In this document: positions 34,110 to 42,334 of the stretch, piece by piece
Layout of the letters: each line of letters opens with the position of its first letter
Position numbering within the stretch: the stretch's first letter is position 1
Assembly (NCBI GenBank): GCA_963845425.1
Contig: CAWJSC010000010.1
Location: 62,001 to 126,000 of the forward strand
Source of the DNA: DATDAH01 sp963845425
Lineage (GTDB): Bacteria > Actinomycetota > Acidimicrobiia > Acidimicrobiales > DATDAH01
Reading direction: 5' to 3'
Length of the DNA: 64,000 nucleotides
Program-made: the position numbers and the translations under genes
Notes under the pieces: model-generated
Database searches by the model: none
What the model was told of the DNA's origin: nothing
Seen by the model: only the letters and a program-made list of their open reading frames with translations

Positions 34110-35423
34110 GTGAGCGGTGAGCTCGCCGGCGCGCTGGCCGCGGCCCTGGGGGGTGAGGTCGACGACCTCCAGCGGCTGTCGGGCGGGGCATCACGCGAGA
34201 CCTGGGGCCTCACCCTCGACGGTGAGCCCCTGATCCTGCAGCGCGAGCGCCCCGGGGGCATCCGCACGGGCGGTGGGATGGCGGCCGAAGCCGGCCTGAT
34301 CCGGGCCGCAGGCGCCCAGGGGGTACCCGTCGCCGACGTGGTGGCCACGGGCTCGGGCGACGAGGACGGCATGGGCGCGCCGTGGGTCGTGGCCCGTCGG
34401 GTGGAGGGCGAGACCATCGCCCGGCGCATCCTGCGCGAGGACGTCTACGCCGCGGCCCGAGAGGTGCTGGCCGGACAGTGCGGTGCCGCCCTCGCCGCGA
34501 TCCACCGGGTCGACCCGGGTTCGGTCACCGGCCTCCACGACATGGAGCAGGTGAGCCAGTTCCGGGACCTGGTCGACGCGCTGGGCCAGCCGCATCCCGC
34601 GTTCGAGCTGGGCTTCCTCTGGCTGGAGGCCAACCGGCCGGCACCGTCGGGACGGGCGGTGGTCCACGGCGACTTCCGCAACGGGAACCTGATCGTGGGC
34701 CCGGAAGGCCTGCGGGCGGTGCTGGACTGGGAGCTGGCCCACCTCGGGGACCCGATGGAGGACTTGGGCTGGCTGTGCGTCCGGGCGTGGCGCTTCGGTG
34801 GCGGCGGCCCGGTCGGTGGGTTCGGTGAGCGCGACGACCTCTACGCGGCCTACGAGGCGGCCGGAGGCCGACCCGTCGACCCGGAGGTGGCCCGCTGGTG
34901 GGAGGTGCTCGGCACCCTCAAGTGGGGCGTCATGTGCATCATCCAGGCCGCCACCCACCTCATGGGCCAGTCCCGCTCGGTCGAGCTGGCCGCCATCGGC
35001 CGCCGGGTCTGCGAGCAGGAGTACGACCTGCTGGCGCTGATCGACCCGTCCGGCGAGACGCCGGCACCGACCGTCGGCTCGGTGGAGCCGACGTTCCACG
35101 ACGTCCCGACGGCCAGCCAGCTGCTGGAGGCCGTCCGGGAGTGGGTCGAAGGCGACGCCCGCGACGCCACCACCGGCCGGGTCCAGTTCCACACCAGGGT
35201 CGTGGCCAACGTCATGGCCATGCTCGAGCGCGAGTTGGTGTCGGGCCCGGCCATGGCGGAGGCCCATGCCGCTCGCCTGGCCGGGCTGGGCGTGTCATCC
35301 GAAGCCGACCTGGCTCAGCGGATCCGGGCGGAGGAGTGGGCCGTCGACGACCGCCCCCTGCTCGACGCCGTCCGGGCGACGGTCGTCGACAAACTCGCCG
35401 TCGCCAACCCCAAGTACCTCTGA
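34110..35423 (+). CDS. Phosphotransferase (APH fold) with DUF6285-like C-terminal domain
   Basis: 437 residues. The first 330 or so are an APH/choline-kinase-like fold: LSGGASRETWGL (ATP loop), VVHGDFRNGNLI (catalytic His-x-Asp-x4-Asn) and VLDWELAHLGDPMEDLGW (metal Asp). The last ~100 residues (ASQLLEAVREWVEGDAR, RVVANVMAMLERELV) match the DUF6285 pattern. Relatives near acyl-CoA dehydrogenases phosphorylate 4-hydroxyacyl-CoAs in ACAD10/11-type pathways; that role is possible but unproven here. No obvious partner is adjacent. Confidence 0.8.
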   Translation: MSGELAGALAAALGGEVDDLQRLSGGASRETWGLTLDGEPLILQRERPGGIRTGGGMAAEAGLIRAAGAQGVPVADVVATGSGDEDGMGAPWVVARRVEGETIARRILREDVYAAAREVLAGQCGAALAAIHRVDPGSVTGLHDMEQVSQFRDLVDALGQPHPAFELGFLWLEANRPAPSGRAVVHGDFRNGNLIVGPEGLRAVLDWELAHLGDPMEDLGWLCVRAWRFGGGGPVGGFGERDDLYAAYEAAGGRPVDPEVARWWEVLGTLKWGVMCIIQAATHLMGQSRSVELAAIGRRVCEQEYDLLALIDPSGETPAPTVGSVEPTFHDVPTASQLLEAVREWVEGDARDATTGRVQFHTRVVANVMAMLERELVSGPAMAEAHAARLAGLGVSSEADLAQRIRAEEWAVDDRPLLDAVRATVVDKLAVANPKYL

Positions 35424-35470
35424 CCCCCTGGCCGTAGGTCCGGAGGACCGACAACGAGGCGCGGGCCGAG

Positions 35471-35495
35471 CGAAAACGTTACGCGGAACGTTTCG
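35471..35495. terminator. Hairpin between convergent phosphotransferase and fabI
   Basis: CGAAAACGTT (35471-35480) pairs with AACGTTTCG (35487-35495), with one bulged A. The pairing and the short T run suit a bidirectional terminator. Confidence 0.5.
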
Positions 35496-35555
35496 GTGGC
35501 GGTGGGTCACCGGTGGATGCGTTGGAGGATGGCGTTGGCCTCCGAGAGCTGCGGG

Positions 35556-36323
35556 TCAGACGCCCATGGCGTGGTAGCCGCCGTCGACGTGGATGATCTC
35601 GCCGGTGGTGGCGGGGAACCAGTCGGACAGGAGGGCGACGCAGGCCTTGGCCACGACTTCGGGGTCACGGACGGACCAGCCCAGGGGAGCGCGGTCGTTC
35701 CAGACGTCCTCGAAGAGGGAGAAGCCGGGGATGGACCGCGCTGCCAGTGTGCGCACGGGCCCGGCGGCGACGAGGTTGGAGCGGATGCCCCGGGGGCCGA
35801 GGTCCCGAGCCAGGTAGCGGGAGGTGGACTCGAGGGCGGCCTTGCAGACGCCCATCCAGTCGTAACCGGGCCAGGCCACCTGGCCGTCGAAGTCGAGGCC
35901 CACGATCGAGCCGCCCTCGGTCATGAGCGGGGTGACGGCGTCGGCCAGCGCCCGCAGCGACCAGGCCGATATGCGCAGGGCCACGGCGACGTCGTCCCAC
36001 TGGGTGTTCATGAAGTTGCCGCCCAGAGCGGACTCGGGGGCGAAGGCGATGGCGTGCAGCGCGCCGTCGATGCGGTCCCATTTCTCGGCGAGCGCCGCCC
36101 CCACCGCCTCGGCGTGGCTGTCGTCGGTGACGTCGAACTCCAGCACGTCGAGGTCGCCGCTCAGCTTCCGGGCCGTGCGGGTGGTGAGGGAGAGACCCCG
36201 CCCGGCACCCGTGAGCACCAGCTCCGCGCCTTCTCGCTGGGCCAACTCGGCCACCGCGAAGGCCAGGGAGTCCTTCGTCAGCACCCCGGTGACCAGCACC
36301 CGCTTACCGTCCAGCAGTCCCAC
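35556..36323 (-). CDS. fabI: NADH-dependent enoyl-ACP reductase (FabI/InhA)
   Basis: 255 residues. The N-terminus GLLDGKRVLVTGVLTKDSLA is the InhA/FabI NAD-binding start with its modified glycine motif. The catalytic Tyr154-x6-Lys161 lies in GYDWMGVCKAALES, as in InhA (Tyr158/Lys165). It performs the last reduction of fatty-acid elongation and is normally essential. Start is the GTG at 36323, with GGAGAGAC immediately upstream. It is divergent from the F420 reductase gene. Confidence 0.93.
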   Translation of the reverse strand: MGLLDGKRVLVTGVLTKDSLAFAVAELAQREGAELVLTGAGRGLSLTTRTARKLSGDLDVLEFDVTDDSHAEAVGAALAEKWDRIDGALHAIAFAPESALGGNFMNTQWDDVAVALRISAWSLRALADAVTPLMTEGGSIVGLDFDGQVAWPGYDWMGVCKAALESTSRYLARDLGPRGIRSNLVAAGPVRTLAARSIPGFSLFEDVWNDRAPLGWSVRDPEVVAKACVALLSDWFPATTGEIIHVDGGYHAMGV

Positions 36324-36406
36324 GTCTCTCCGATCGATGGTCGACGCCCGACGTTACGCCGGACACCCGCTCCGTGATGCTTGCGGATCGCGGGACGCGG
36401 CCTGAC

Positions 36407-36412
36407 TACCCT
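36407..36412 (+). promoter_or_regulatory. -10 element of the F420 reductase gene
   Basis: TACCCT lies eight bases before the GTG at 36421, giving a leaderless message. Confidence 0.5.
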
Positions 36413-36420
36413 CTGGCGCC

Positions 36421-37083
36421 GTGCGCATCGGTGTCCTCGGTGGAACAGGTCCCGCCGGACGAGCCCTCTCGGCTCGGCTGGCCTCAGGTGGCTTCGACGT
36501 GGTGATCGGCTCCCGGTCCCGCTATCGGGCGATGGAGGAGACCGACCGCCTCCTGGCCAGGTGGCCCGACCACGCACTCAACATCGAGGCCGCCGACAAC
36601 GAGGGCGCCTCGGAGGCCGACGTCGTGGTCGTGGCCACGCCGTGGGACGCCGCGGCGTCGACGGTGGCGTCAGTGTCCAAGCAGCTGCGCGGCAAGGTGG
36701 TCATCTCCATGGCCAATGCCCTGGCCAAGGTGGGCCACGAGTTCCAGCCCCTGGTGCCGCCCCGGGGTTCAGTGGCCGCCAGCGTGCAGGCCGCCCTGCC
36801 CGACTCCCGGGTGTCGGCCGCGTTCCACCACGTCCCCGCCAAGGAGCTGGGCGACCTGTCGCATCCGGTCGAGAGCGACGTGCTCATCTGCTCGGACCAC
36901 AAGTCGGCCACGCAGACGACCATCGAGATCGTCCAGGAGCTGCCCGACATGCGCCCCCTCGACGCCGGTGAGCTGTCCAACGCGGCGCCGATCGAGGCGT
37001 TCGCCGCCGTCCTCCTGCAGCTCAACGTCCGCTACAAGACCCGGGCCGCAGTGAGGTTCACCGGGATCGACCTGGCGGAATGA
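36421..37083 (+). CDS. npdG: F420H2:NADP+ oxidoreductase (NpdG family)
   Basis: 220 residues, the usual length. The N-terminal NADP motif is MRIGVLGGTGPAGRALSARL, followed by VVIGSRSRYRAME, where the arginine-serine motif suits the 2'-phosphate of NADP. Later segments ADVVVVATPWDA and SAAFHHVPAKELG match the Fno/NpdG family. The enzyme exchanges hydride between NADPH and coenzyme F420, so the organism should make F420. mshC follows 43 bases downstream on the same strand. Confidence 0.9.
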   Translation: MRIGVLGGTGPAGRALSARLASGGFDVVIGSRSRYRAMEETDRLLARWPDHALNIEAADNEGASEADVVVVATPWDAAASTVASVSKQLRGKVVISMANALAKVGHEFQPLVPPRGSVAASVQAALPDSRVSAAFHHVPAKELGDLSHPVESDVLICSDHKSATQTTIEIVQELPDMRPLDAGELSNAAPIEAFAAVLLQLNVRYKTRAAVRFTGIDLAE

Positions 37084-37126
37084 GACGGGCCACGGATCGG
37101 CGGGCCGGAATGAGGCCCGCAAGTCG

Positions 37127-38299
37127 ATGAGCGACAGCGAAGAGACCTCAGCACAGCAGGACGTGGGGGACGGGGCGCCGATGCAGCTGTACTGCACGGC
37201 GGCCGGCGAGGTCGTGGCCTTCGAGCCGGGCCCGGTCGTGCTCATGTACACGTGCGGCATCACGCCCTACGACGCCAGTCACCTCGGCCACGCCGCCACC
37301 TACCTGACCTACGACATCCTCCAGCGCCGCCTCCGGGACCGGGGCCACGAGACCCGCTGCGTGAGGAACCTGACCGACGTCGACGACGACATCCTGCGCA
37401 AGGCCCGCGAGCTGGGCGTGCACTACCTGGACCTGGCTGCGGCCGAGACGGCCCGTTTCCAGGCCGACATGGCCGCGCTCGACCTGCTGCCGAGCTGGAG
37501 CGAGCCGCGGGCCACCTCGGCCATCGCCGACATCCGGGGATTCATCGGCATGGTGCTGGACCGGGGCCACGCCTACGAGGCGGGTGGCGCCGTCTACTTC
37601 GACATCTCCACCTTCGAGCGCTTCGGCCAGGTCAGCCACCTCACCGCCGAGGAGATGCTGCCTCTCGCCGCGGCGCGCGGCGGCAACCCCGACGACCCCA
37701 ACAAGCGCAACGCCCTGGACTTCGTGCTCTGGCAGCCCTCGGCCGACGACGAGCCGGCGTGGGACTCGCTGTGGGGCCCCGGTCGCCCGGGTTGGCACAT
37801 CGAGTGCTCGGCCCTGGCCCTGCGGGAGCTGGGCACGACCATCGACCTGCACGGTGGGGGCTCGGACCTCATCTACCCCCACCACGAGTGTGAGGCCGCG
37901 CAGTCCGAGGCGGCGACCGGTGAACCGTTCGTCCGCCACTGGATGCATCAGGCCATGGTCCGCATGGACGGGGAGAAGATGTCCAAGTCCCTGGGGAACC
38001 TCGTCTTCGTCAGCGACCTGCTCAAGACCTGGGACGCACGGGTCATCCGCCTCGGCGTGCTGGCCCACCACTACCGGGACTCCTGGAGCTGGAACGACGG
38101 GATCATGCCCGCCGGGGCCGCGCGCCTGGAGGCCTGGCAGGCGGCGGGAGAGGGCGACGGCGGCCTCGAGGAGGTTCGGGCCGCCCTGGACGCCGACCTC
38201 GACACGCCGGGCGCGCTGGCTGCGGTGGACCAGGCTGCTGCCGCTGGTCGCGGGGTGTCCGAAGCCGCGGCCCTCCTGGGGGTCGACCTCACCGAGTAG
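37127..38299 (+). CDS. mshC: Cysteine:glucosaminyl-inositol ligase MshC (mycothiol biosynthesis)
   Basis: 390 residues, a class-I aminoacyl-tRNA-synthetase fold. The N-terminal signature is VLMYTCGITPYDASHLGHA: GITPYD is the MshC form, where CysRS has GPTVYD. Zinc ligands are at CGITP, in ECSAL and in HHECEA; KMSKSLGNLVFV is present. No C-terminal anticodon domain is seen, again as in MshC. It uses ATP to join cysteine to GlcN-Ins in mycothiol synthesis. The upstream neighbour is the F420 reductase, and plsC follows about 107 bases after. Confidence 0.88.
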   Translation: MSDSEETSAQQDVGDGAPMQLYCTAAGEVVAFEPGPVVLMYTCGITPYDASHLGHAATYLTYDILQRRLRDRGHETRCVRNLTDVDDDILRKARELGVHYLDLAAAETARFQADMAALDLLPSWSEPRATSAIADIRGFIGMVLDRGHAYEAGGAVYFDISTFERFGQVSHLTAEEMLPLAAARGGNPDDPNKRNALDFVLWQPSADDEPAWDSLWGPGRPGWHIECSALALRELGTTIDLHGGGSDLIYPHHECEAAQSEAATGEPFVRHWMHQAMVRMDGEKMSKSLGNLVFVSDLLKTWDARVIRLGVLAHHYRDSWSWNDGIMPAGAARLEAWQAAGEGDGGLEEVRAALDADLDTPGALAAVDQAAAAGRGVSEAAALLGVDLTE

Positions 38300-38406
38300 C
38301 GAGCGACGCGGCGCAGCGGAGCGGAGCAGCCGGACCCGCGCTCCACGACGGCGACGCCGGACGTGCTGAGCGAAGCGAAGCCAGTCGACTGTTACGGTCC
38401 GGGCTG

Positions 38407-39174
38407 ATGGCCAGGGACTACGGCGCGCTCTACCCCGTGGCCCGTGCCGTCCTCACGCCGTTGTTCAAGCTCAACTGGCGGGTCCACACCTCGGGCCTCG
38501 ACCACGTCCCTGGCGCCGGTGGGGCGATCATCTGTCCCAACCATGTCTCGGTCCTGGACTCCTTCTTCGTCCCCCTCGTCCTGCCGCGACGCATCACCTA
38601 CGTCGGCAAGGCCGAGTACATGGACGACTGGAAGACGAAGTTCATCCTCCCGGCCATGGGCATGGTCCCCATCGACCGATCGGGTGGCGACGCCGCCCAG
38701 GCCGCCCTCGACACCGCGGCGGGGATCCTCGAGAACGGTGAGCTGTTCGGCATCTATCCCGAGGGCACCCGGTCCCGGTCGGGCAACCTGCACCGGGGTC
38801 ACACCGGCGCCGCCCGCCTGGCCCTGCGCACCGGCGCCCCGATCGTGCCCGTCGGCCTCATCGGCACCCGGGAGGTCCAGCCCCCCGACGCCAAGCTGCC
38901 CCAGCCGTTCCGGCCGGTCTGGGTGAGGATCGGGCGACCGGTCCACCCCGGCAAGGACCCCGAGCGCATGGGCGACCACCGGCTGCTGCGCCAGATCACC
39001 GACGAGGTGATGTTCGAGATCGGAGCCCTGTCGGGGCAGACCTACGTGGACGAGTACGCCAACAAGAAGCACGAGGAGACCGACATCCCCCGCCAGCGGG
39101 GCGGGGTGATCACCGCCGAGGGCCCGCAGACCAACGGGCGCGCTCCCGTGGCCGAGGTGGCGAAAGCCGGCTAG
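38407..39174 (+). CDS. plsC: 1-acyl-sn-glycerol-3-phosphate acyltransferase (PlsC family)
   Basis: 255 residues. Acyltransferase motif I is NHVSVLDSFF (Asn-His-x4-Asp); motif III is IYPEGTRSRSG; GAPIVPVGLIG gives motif IV. It transfers an acyl group to lysophosphatidate in phospholipid synthesis at the inner membrane; other PlsC-like acceptors cannot be excluded. TACGGT (38393-38398) lies eight bases before the ATG. A 107-base gap from mshC contains AGCGAAGCGAAGC-type simple sequence and no gene. thrS follows 34 bases later. Confidence 0.88.
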   Translation: MARDYGALYPVARAVLTPLFKLNWRVHTSGLDHVPGAGGAIICPNHVSVLDSFFVPLVLPRRITYVGKAEYMDDWKTKFILPAMGMVPIDRSGGDAAQAALDTAAGILENGELFGIYPEGTRSRSGNLHRGHTGAARLALRTGAPIVPVGLIGTREVQPPDAKLPQPFRPVWVRIGRPVHPGKDPERMGDHRLLRQITDEVMFEIGALSGQTYVDEYANKKHEETDIPRQRGGVITAEGPQTNGRAPVAEVAKAG

Positions 39175-39208
39175 CCCGAGAAGAGCCGTCGGTATCCTCG
39201 GCCTCCTC

Positions 39209-41158
39209 ATGGCTATCGACATCACGCTCCCGGACGGCTCCTCGCGCTCCCTCGACGACGGCGCCACCGCGGGTGACCTCGCCGCGGCCATCGGCCGGGG
39301 CCTGGCGAAGGCCGCGGTCGTGGCCGAGGTCAACGGCGAGGAGCGGGACCTGGCCACGGCGCTGGCCGACGGCGACGCGGTGGCCATCGTCACGGATTCG
39401 ACCGAGCAGGGTCGCTACGTCATCCGCCACTCCACGGCCCACGTGCTGGCCCAAGCGGTGCTCGACCTGTTCGAGGGGGCCACCTTCGGCATCGGCCCGC
39501 CGATCGAGGACGGCTTCTACTACGACTTCCAGCTGGCCGACGGCGCCACGTTCACCCCCGAGGACCTCGGGCGCATCGACGCCCGCATGCGGGAGATCAT
39601 CAAGGAGAAGCAGCCCTTCCTCCGTGAGGAGATCCCCGACGGCGAGGCCCGCGAGCTGTTCGCCGCGCACCCCTTCAAGCTGGAGATCATCGAGGGCACC
39701 GCCGACGACCCCATGTCGGCGACACCCGGGGGCCTCGTGCGCACCTACGAGAACCCGCCGAACTTCATCGACCTCTGCCGGGGCCCCCACGTCCCCGACA
39801 CGGGTCGGCTCGGGCACTTCGAGCTGACGCGGGTCGCCGGCGCCTACTGGCGGGGCGACGAGCGCAACCCGATGCTCCAGCGCATCTACGGCACGGCCTG
39901 GGAGTCCAAGCAGGCCTTAGCGGACCACCTCGAGCGCCTCGAGCAGGCCAAGGCCCGGGACCACCGGAAACTGGCCGCCGAGCTGGACCTGCTGTCGTTC
40001 CCCGACGAGCTGGGCGGCGGGCTGGCCGTCTGGCACCCGAAGGGCGCCCTCGTCCGGAAGCTGATGGAGGACTACAGCCGCGAGCGCCACCAGCACGGCG
40101 GCTACGAGTTCGTCTACTCGCCCAACATCGCCCGCTCGACGTTGTGGGAGACCAGCGGACACCTCGACTGGTTCGCGGACGCCATGTACCCGCCCATGGA
40201 GCTGGAGAACGAGTCGTACTACCCGAAGCCCATGAACTGCCCGTTCCACATGCTGATCTTCCGCAGCAGCCAGCGCAGCTACCGCGAGCTGCCCCTGCGG
40301 CTCTTCGAGCTGGGCACGGTCTACCGCTACGAGCGTTCCGGGGTCCTCCACGGCCTGATGCGCATCCGGGGCTTCACCCAGGACGACAGTCACATCTTCT
40401 GCACGCGGGACCAGATCCAGGACGAGTTGATCAGCCTGATCGACTTCGTCGTCTCGGTCCTGCGGGCCTTCGGCTTCGACGACTTCACGGCCAGCCTCTC
40501 CACCAAGCCCGAGGGCAAGGCCGTGGGCAGCGACGACGAGTGGGACGAGGCCACCGAGGCCCTGCGCACGGCCCTCGAGAAGAAGGAGCTGGAGTACACC
40601 CTCGACGAGGGCGGCGGGGCCTTCTACGGCCCCAAGATCGACATCCACGTCCAAGACGCCATCGGCCGCCGCTGGCAGCTGTCGACCCTCCAGGTGGACT
40701 TCCAGCTGCCCGAGCGCTTCGAGCTCGACTACATCGGGCCGGACAACCAGCCCCACCGGGTCAGCGTCATCCACCGTGCCCTGTTCGGGTCCGTCGAACG
40801 TTTCTTCGGGGTGATGCTGGAGCACTACGCCGGGGCGTTCCCGGCGTGGCTGGCCCCGGTACAGGCCCGGGTCCTCGGTGTCCGCGACGACCACGACGCC
40901 TACGCCCAGGAGCTCGTGGCCCGGCTCGAGGACGCCGGCCTTCGGGCCGACCGGGTGGCCGCCGACGAGCCTCTCGGGGCCCGTATCCGCAAGGCCAAGC
41001 TGGAGAAGGTGCCGTACATCCTCGTCGTCGGTGACGACGACGTCGCCGCCGGCACCGTCGGGGTGAACCAGCGGGGGGTCGAGGGCGTCGACCGCGACGT
41101 CCCGGTCGCCGACTTCATCGCCCGCCTCCGCGGCGAGGTCGACGCCAAGACCCCATGA
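39209..41158 (+). CDS. thrS: Threonyl-tRNA synthetase
   Basis: 649 residues, full length. Domains in order are TGS (MAIDITLPDGSSRS onwards, 1-62), editing domain with HSTAHVLAQAV, catalytic core with MNCPFHMLIF (zinc Cys), motif 2 RYERSGVLHGLMRIRGF, a class-II motif 3 region (VSVIHRALFGSVERF), and the anticodon domain. It charges tRNA-Thr. TATCCT (39193-39198) is ten bases before the ATG, so the leader is very short and no T-box is present. As in other Actinobacteria it precedes the HIT gene, here separated by a palindromic repeat. Confidence 0.96.
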   Translation: MAIDITLPDGSSRSLDDGATAGDLAAAIGRGLAKAAVVAEVNGEERDLATALADGDAVAIVTDSTEQGRYVIRHSTAHVLAQAVLDLFEGATFGIGPPIEDGFYYDFQLADGATFTPEDLGRIDARMREIIKEKQPFLREEIPDGEARELFAAHPFKLEIIEGTADDPMSATPGGLVRTYENPPNFIDLCRGPHVPDTGRLGHFELTRVAGAYWRGDERNPMLQRIYGTAWESKQALADHLERLEQAKARDHRKLAAELDLLSFPDELGGGLAVWHPKGALVRKLMEDYSRERHQHGGYEFVYSPNIARSTLWETSGHLDWFADAMYPPMELENESYYPKPMNCPFHMLIFRSSQRSYRELPLRLFELGTVYRYERSGVLHGLMRIRGFTQDDSHIFCTRDQIQDELISLIDFVVSVLRAFGFDDFTASLSTKPEGKAVGSDDEWDEATEALRTALEKKELEYTLDEGGGAFYGPKIDIHVQDAIGRRWQLSTLQVDFQLPERFELDYIGPDNQPHRVSVIHRALFGSVERFFGVMLEHYAGAFPAWLAPVQARVLGVRDDHDAYAQELVARLEDAGLRADRVAADEPLGARIRKAKLEKVPYILVVGDDDVAAGTVGVNQRGVEGVDRDVPVADFIARLRGEVDAKTP

Positions 41159-41181
41159 GCCACCGACCAGGTCGTTTCGGT

Positions 41182-41233
41182 CCTTCTGGCGCCCGATTGC
41201 GGCGCTCCGACGCCGCAATCAGGCGCCAGAACG
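41182..41233. repeat. Palindromic repeat, family copy 3 (52 bp)
   Basis: The best copy: a 21-bp stem from 41184-41204 to 41211-41231 with one G-T wobble and a 6-base loop (CTCCGA). It sits 23 bases after the thrS stop and before the HIT gene. Confidence 0.85.
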
Positions 41234-41264
41234 GGTTGTGGCGGCGCGGAGGGGCAGGTACGGC

Positions 41265-41771
41265 ATGAGCCTGGACCGCTGGTGGGCGGGGTGGCGCCAC
41301 GAGTACATCAACGCCGCCTTCGGCCAAGATCTGCAGGACGGTGAAGGCTCGCTGTTCGAGCGCATCCTCGGCAGCGGGCTGTCCGACGAGGAGGCCTACG
41401 TCGTGGTCCGGGGCCCGCTCGTCTCGGCCCTGCTCAACGCCTACCCCTACAACTCCGGCCACCTCCTGATCCTGCCCAACCGGGCGGTGCCCGCGCTCGC
41501 AGATCTGACCGGGGACGAGGAGTCGGCGCTCTGGCGAACCGTGCGCCTCGGCGTGTCGGCCATCGAGACGGCGTACGCGCCCGAGGGCGTGAACATCGGC
41601 CTGAACCTGGGTCGGGCCGCGGGGGCGGGGGTCCCGGAGCACCTGCACGTGCACTGCCTGCCCCGCTGGTCGGGCGACACCAACTTCATGACCGCCGTGG
41701 CCGAGACCCGCGTCCTACCCGAGCCCCTCGACGTCACCTGGCGCCGTCTGCGGGACGCGTGGCCGACCTGA
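41265..41771 (+). CDS. HIT-family hydrolase (Ap4A phosphorylase type)
   Basis: 168 residues from the ATG at 41265 (MSLDRWWAGWRHEYINAA). The histidine triad is HLHVHCLPRW. The pattern NAYPYNSGHLLILPN and the length match the actinobacterial Ap4A phosphorylase/hydrolase type next to thrS (Rv2613c in Mycobacterium). It would split diadenosine tetraphosphate. An in-frame GTG/ATG further upstream at 41238 is less likely. The gene after it is a small membrane protein. Confidence 0.9.
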   Translation: MSLDRWWAGWRHEYINAAFGQDLQDGEGSLFERILGSGLSDEEAYVVVRGPLVSALLNAYPYNSGHLLILPNRAVPALADLTGDEESALWRTVRLGVSAIETAYAPEGVNIGLNLGRAAGAGVPEHLHVHCLPRWSGDTNFMTAVAETRVLPEPLDVTWRRLRDAWPT

Positions 41772-41786
41772 GTACGGTCGGCGCCG

Positions 41787-42311
41787 GTGAGTGACGAGGA
41801 CCAGCCGACCGACGAGCCGTCGGACGAGCACCGCGACGAGCTGCCCGAGGACCTCGACGCCTCGGCCTTCGTCGGGCCCTACGTCTTCCCGGACAACAAG
41901 CGGCGCCGCATCCCGGGCTACATCTATCTCGGCATCGGGGCCCTGTGCGTGGCCATCTGGGCCACCGCAGGCGACGGCGCCGTACTGGTCAACGAGGGGA
42001 TCCTGGCGGCCGGCATCGGCCTGCTCCTGATCGGTGGCTACCACCTGCTGGCCGGCTTCCCGCTGGAGCTGAACGAGCACGAGGCCCTGGTCGCCGCCAC
42101 CAAGGAGGTCGGCTTTCCCGTCGGCCACGCGTCGGCGCAGATGGGCTGGCGGGGCCTGCGCAGCCGCCCCACCTGGCGCATCCTGCTCTACAGCGCCGAC
42201 GATCCCCCCACGAAACGGGGCCTGGTGCTGGTCGACGGCGTCGACGGCGAGGTCGTCAGCGCCTTCGTCGAGGACAACCCCGAGGACTGGTCCCAGTTCC
42301 AGGACGCGTGA
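41787..42311 (+). CDS. Conserved hypothetical membrane protein, 174 aa
   Basis: A charged N-terminal tail (residues 1-40, many Asp/Glu) leads to two membrane helices, IYLGIGALCVAIWATAGD and GILAAGIGLLLIGGYHLL. A soluble C-terminal half (VGFPVGHASAQMGWRGLR, RILLYSADDPP) then probably faces the cytoplasm. TACGGT (41773-41778) is eight bases before the GTG. Its stop overlaps a possible GTG of the glycine-rich gene. I do not recognise a family; similar genes are common after the HIT gene in actinobacteria (inference). Confidence 0.75.
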   Translation: MSDEDQPTDEPSDEHRDELPEDLDASAFVGPYVFPDNKRRRIPGYIYLGIGALCVAIWATAGDGAVLVNEGILAAGIGLLLIGGYHLLAGFPLELNEHEALVAATKEVGFPVGHASAQMGWRGLRSRPTWRILLYSADDPPTKRGLVLVDGVDGEVVSAFVEDNPEDWSQFQDA

Positions 42312-42322
42312 GCGGGCTGGAC

Positions 42323-42328
42323 TATCGT
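42323..42328 (+). promoter_or_regulatory. -10 element of the glycine-rich gene
   Basis: TATCGT lies six bases before GTG 42335, favouring that start over the GTG at 42308. Confidence 0.45.
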
Positions 42329-42334
42329 CGCCCG

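Noticed and set aside
37127..38299. Cysteinyl-tRNA synthetase
   Set aside because: The GITPYD signature and lack of the C-terminal anticodon domain point to MshC.
38300..38406. RNA gene between mshC and plsC
   Set aside because: Only AGCGAAGCGAAGC-like simple sequence; no cloverleaf or known RNA fold could be drawn.
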